A DNA stretch of 6,811 nt from the NCBI GenBank assembly GCA_905233785.1, contig CAJOCV010000102.1, positions 1,100 to 7,910 of the forward strand, read 5' to 3'. The notes beneath the pieces are model-generated. The model worked only from the letters and a program-made list of their open reading frames with translations. It was not told the DNA's origin and did no database searches. This DNA comes from an uncultured Oscillospiraceae bacterium. GTDB lineage: Bacteria; Bacillota; Clostridia; Oscillospirales; Oscillospiraceae. Position 1 is the stretch's first letter, and every line of letters starts with the position of its first letter. The position numbers and the translations under genes were made by a program. Shown here piece after piece: positions 5,322 to 6,811 of this stretch.

Positions 5322-6607
5322 TTATACGCCCGCGTCCTCCGAGAAGGTCAGGCCGGAATAAAACTGCTCCGGGTCGATCCGGCTGCCGCCGGAATAGATT
5401 TCAAAGTGGCAATGCGGCCCGGTGGCGACGCCGGTGCTGCCCACATAGCCAACGGTCTCCCCTTTGGAAACATTCTGCCCCTCGCTCACCGCGATGGAGG
5501 ACATATGCCCGTAGAGCGTTACATAGCCGTTGCCGTGATTGATCATCACGCAGCTGCCGTATCCGCCCTTGACGCCCGCAAACGACACCGAACCGCCGTC
5601 CGCCGCGACGATCGCCGCGCCGTAGCCCGCGCCGATGTCGAGTCCGGTATGGCTCTTATATTCGCCGGTGATGGGGTGCACACGCATGCCAAAGCGGCTG
5701 GTGATGTAGGTACAAGACGGTACGGGCCAGCCGAAGGAGCCGGTTCCCACCGCCGCAGTCGAGCCGCCGCCGGAAGCACTCTGCACGGGCTGGGCGGCTT
5801 GTGCAGCCGCTGCGGCGGCCGCGGCGGCCGCGGCCGCTGCCGCTTCCGCCTCACGGCGCCTGCGCTCTTCCTCCTGACGCTGGCGCTCCAGTTCCGCCGC
5901 GAGCGCCTGCAGCTCCCGTTCCGCCGCCTCTTCCTCGGCGCGGATGGCTTCCACCTCTTCGCGGTTGGCGTCAATGTCGCTTTGCAGGTCAAGGATGAGC
6001 CGGGCGGCCTCGTCGATTTCGGCCTGAAGCGCTTCCTGCTGCGCCTGCAGCTCGCGTTTCTTCGCCTCCAGCTCTGTCTGAACAGCCTCATACTCGGCCT
6101 TCACCTGTTCGGTGTTCTGCCGCGCGGCGCGGTAGGCCTCTTCAAGCTCCTTGTCGCTTTCCATAATTTCGCCGACATCGTCCATCGCGGCGAGAAACTC
6201 CGCGATATTAGAAGTTCGCAGCACCATGGTCAGGATGCCGTAGCCTCCGTTTTCCTCCATAGCGCGGATGCGGGTTCGATAGCGCTCCATCTGCTCGTTT
6301 TCCAGCGCCAGCGCGATCTCCAGCTCTTTGGCTTTGGCGGCGATCATGGCGTCGTAAAGGTTGATTTCCTCCTGATTGAGCTGGATCTCCTGAAGGGTGT
6401 AGGCGTTGCGCTCGTCCATGGCGCGGACTCGAGCCGGTCTACAACCGCCTGCGCCTCCCGGCGCTTGGCGGCGATCGCGTCGCGCTCGGCGCGCATGGCG
6501 TTGACTTCCTCCTGCGTTACCGCGAAGGCGGATACCGGCATTGCGCACACAAGCAGCGCAAAAACCAGAAGCAGGATGAGGGATTTGCAAAGAGTAAGGT
6601 GTTTCAT
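5322..6607 (-). CDS. Secreted coiled-coil M23 (LytM-type) peptidoglycan peptidase, reading frame broken near 6420
   Basis: The gene is intact in content but split over two frames. From ATG 6607 one frame gives a signal peptide (MKHLTLCKSLILLLVFALLV, cleavage likely after AFA, residue 29) and the start of a coiled coil (EVNAMRAERDAIAAKRREAQ, then VVDRLE). That frame runs out of phase at about 6431-6419 and stops at 6344. The second frame carries the rest: counted from ATG 6419 it has 365 residues, with coiled coil to about 190, 14 Ala at 193-206, and an M23 domain at about 229-352. The M23 domain keeps H257-xxx-D261 (SHTGLD) and H336-C-H338 (GPHCHFE) plus YGH305, so Zn ligands (257, 261, 338) and catalytic His (305, 336) are present. 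Such proteins cleave cross-links in cell-wall peptides outside the cell, and in Firmicutes are often controlled by FtsEX. Rejoining the frames needs one added base. No Shine-Dalgarno sequence precedes ATG 6607. It may be a recent pseudogene, a sequencing error, or an unusual recoding event. Confidence 0.85.
5802..5843 (-). repeat. 14-alanine codon run with three overlapping or adjacent GCGGCCGC palindromes
   Basis: This low-complexity stretch encodes 14 consecutive Ala using mixed GCN codons, linking the coiled coil to the M23 domain. The octamer GCGGCCGC occurs at 5815, 5824 and 5830, so the DNA is close to self-complementary. Such tracts vary in length by replication slippage. It is a codon consequence in a linker, not a mobile repeat. 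Confidence 0.8.
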
Positions 6608-6636
6608 GAGCGTAAGTAAAAGGATGCGACTGCTGT

Positions 6637-6811
6637 TTAGCAGTTCCAGTAGGTCAGGCCGCCGAAGTATTGCGCAGGGTCAACGGTGGAGCCGTTGATC
6701 CGGATTTCAAAATGGCAATGGGTGCCGGTCGCGTTGCCGGTGGCGCCGAGATAGGCCACCACGTCGCCCGCGTTGACCCATTGGCCGTAACTCACGGCGT
6801 TGCCGGAATTG
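6637..6811 (-). CDS. M23 family metallopeptidase, C-terminal end (partial)
   Basis: The last 57 residues of a second M23 peptidase enter from the right edge and end in TAA at 6637-6639. The piece reads GQWVNAGDVVAYLGATGNATG, then THCHFEIRINGSTVDPAQYFGGLTY, which is the closing half of a LytM domain. HCH supplies one catalytic His and one Zn ligand; the earlier HxxxD ligands lie outside the window. Its end is closely similar in pattern to that of the next gene (GPHCHFE, RIDPEQFYSGLTF), so the two look like tandem paralogues. The stop is 29 nt before the next start codon, with a small CTGCT/AGCAG hairpin (6630-6643) over the stop, so the two genes are very likely in one transcript. The upstream part and the expected ftsE-ftsX neighbours cannot be seen. 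Confidence 0.93.
   Translation of the reverse strand, partial: NSGNAVSYGQWVNAGDVVAYLGATGNATGTHCHFEIRINGSTVDPAQYFGGLTYWNC

Noticed and set aside
5812..5838. Dense GCGGCCGC palindromes as a mobile or regulatory repeat
   Set aside because: They fall entirely within in-frame Ala codons of a linker and have no flanking repeats.
6420..6590. Upstream extension of the M23 second frame beginning MQIPHPASGF
   Set aside because: It is Arg/Gly/Ala-rich with no signal peptide, while the other frame of the same bases encodes a clean signal peptide and coiled coil. It is the wrong-frame shadow before the frameshift.
6344..6607. Programmed -1 frameshifting in the M23 gene
   Set aside because: A -1 shift would join the frames, but no X-XXY-YYZ slippery heptamer with A/T runs is seen at the junction, so indel or error is more likely.
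5253..6698. A 481-codon plus-strand open frame opposite the M23 genes
   Set aside because: It is a mirror of the GC-rich coiled-coil gene: low-complexity Leu/Arg/Gly/Ala-rich protein, no domain, and it spans two real genes and their spacer. The minus-strand genes have clear motifs.
1..6811. CRISPR array, insertion sequence, rRNA or integrase site
   Set aside because: No evenly spaced direct repeats, transposase motifs, terminal inverted repeats with target duplications, or RNA gene signatures were found on either strand.

Overview
The window suggests a bacterium of the class Clostridia (Firmicutes), perhaps an Oscillospiraceae-like gut or anaerobic lineage. The reasons are moderately GC-rich genes with strong AGGAG-type ribosome binding sites, a greA-lysS pair, and a block of M23 peptidase, M23 peptidase and S41 protease genes of the kind that often follows ftsE-ftsX in Clostridia. 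The placement is inferred from gene content and protein style, not from a marker search.

Layout. Bases 1-104 (+) hold the last 34 codons of an Hsp20-type small heat shock protein, followed by a terminator-like hairpin. A DUF1269-like membrane-associated protein (168-785, +) starts almost directly behind that hairpin. Bases 786-986 hold no gene but contain a branched inverted repeat. An unrecognised 167-residue protein (987-1490, +) follows; part of its N-terminal region resembles the C-terminal tail of GspE/PilB ATPases, so it may be a displaced gene fragment. Everything to the right is on the minus strand. A consensus sigma-A promoter (3813-3842) drives greA (3282-3773) and lysS (1717-3222). 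A possible 43-residue ORF overlaps the lysS end, and an intrinsic terminator lies at 1525-1564, between lysS and the convergent plus-strand gene.

Upstream of the greA promoter is a hairpin-rich spacer, then a cell-envelope block, read right to left: the end of one secreted M23 peptidase (6637-6811), a second M23 peptidase with signal peptide and long coiled coil (5322-6607), and a membrane-anchored PDZ/S41 protease homologue (3993-5240). In other Firmicutes such genes serve septal or peripheral peptidoglycan remodelling under FtsEX; that role is inferred here.

Two points stand out. The S41 protein keeps its fold motifs and PDZ domain but has Arg310 and Ser335 where the catalytic Ser and Lys of CtpB/Prc-type proteases align, so it looks like a pseudoprotease. 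The second M23 gene is split between two reading frames near 6420, separating its signal peptide from its peptidase domain, and it also lacks a visible ribosome binding site. The Zn-site residues of its M23 domain are all present.
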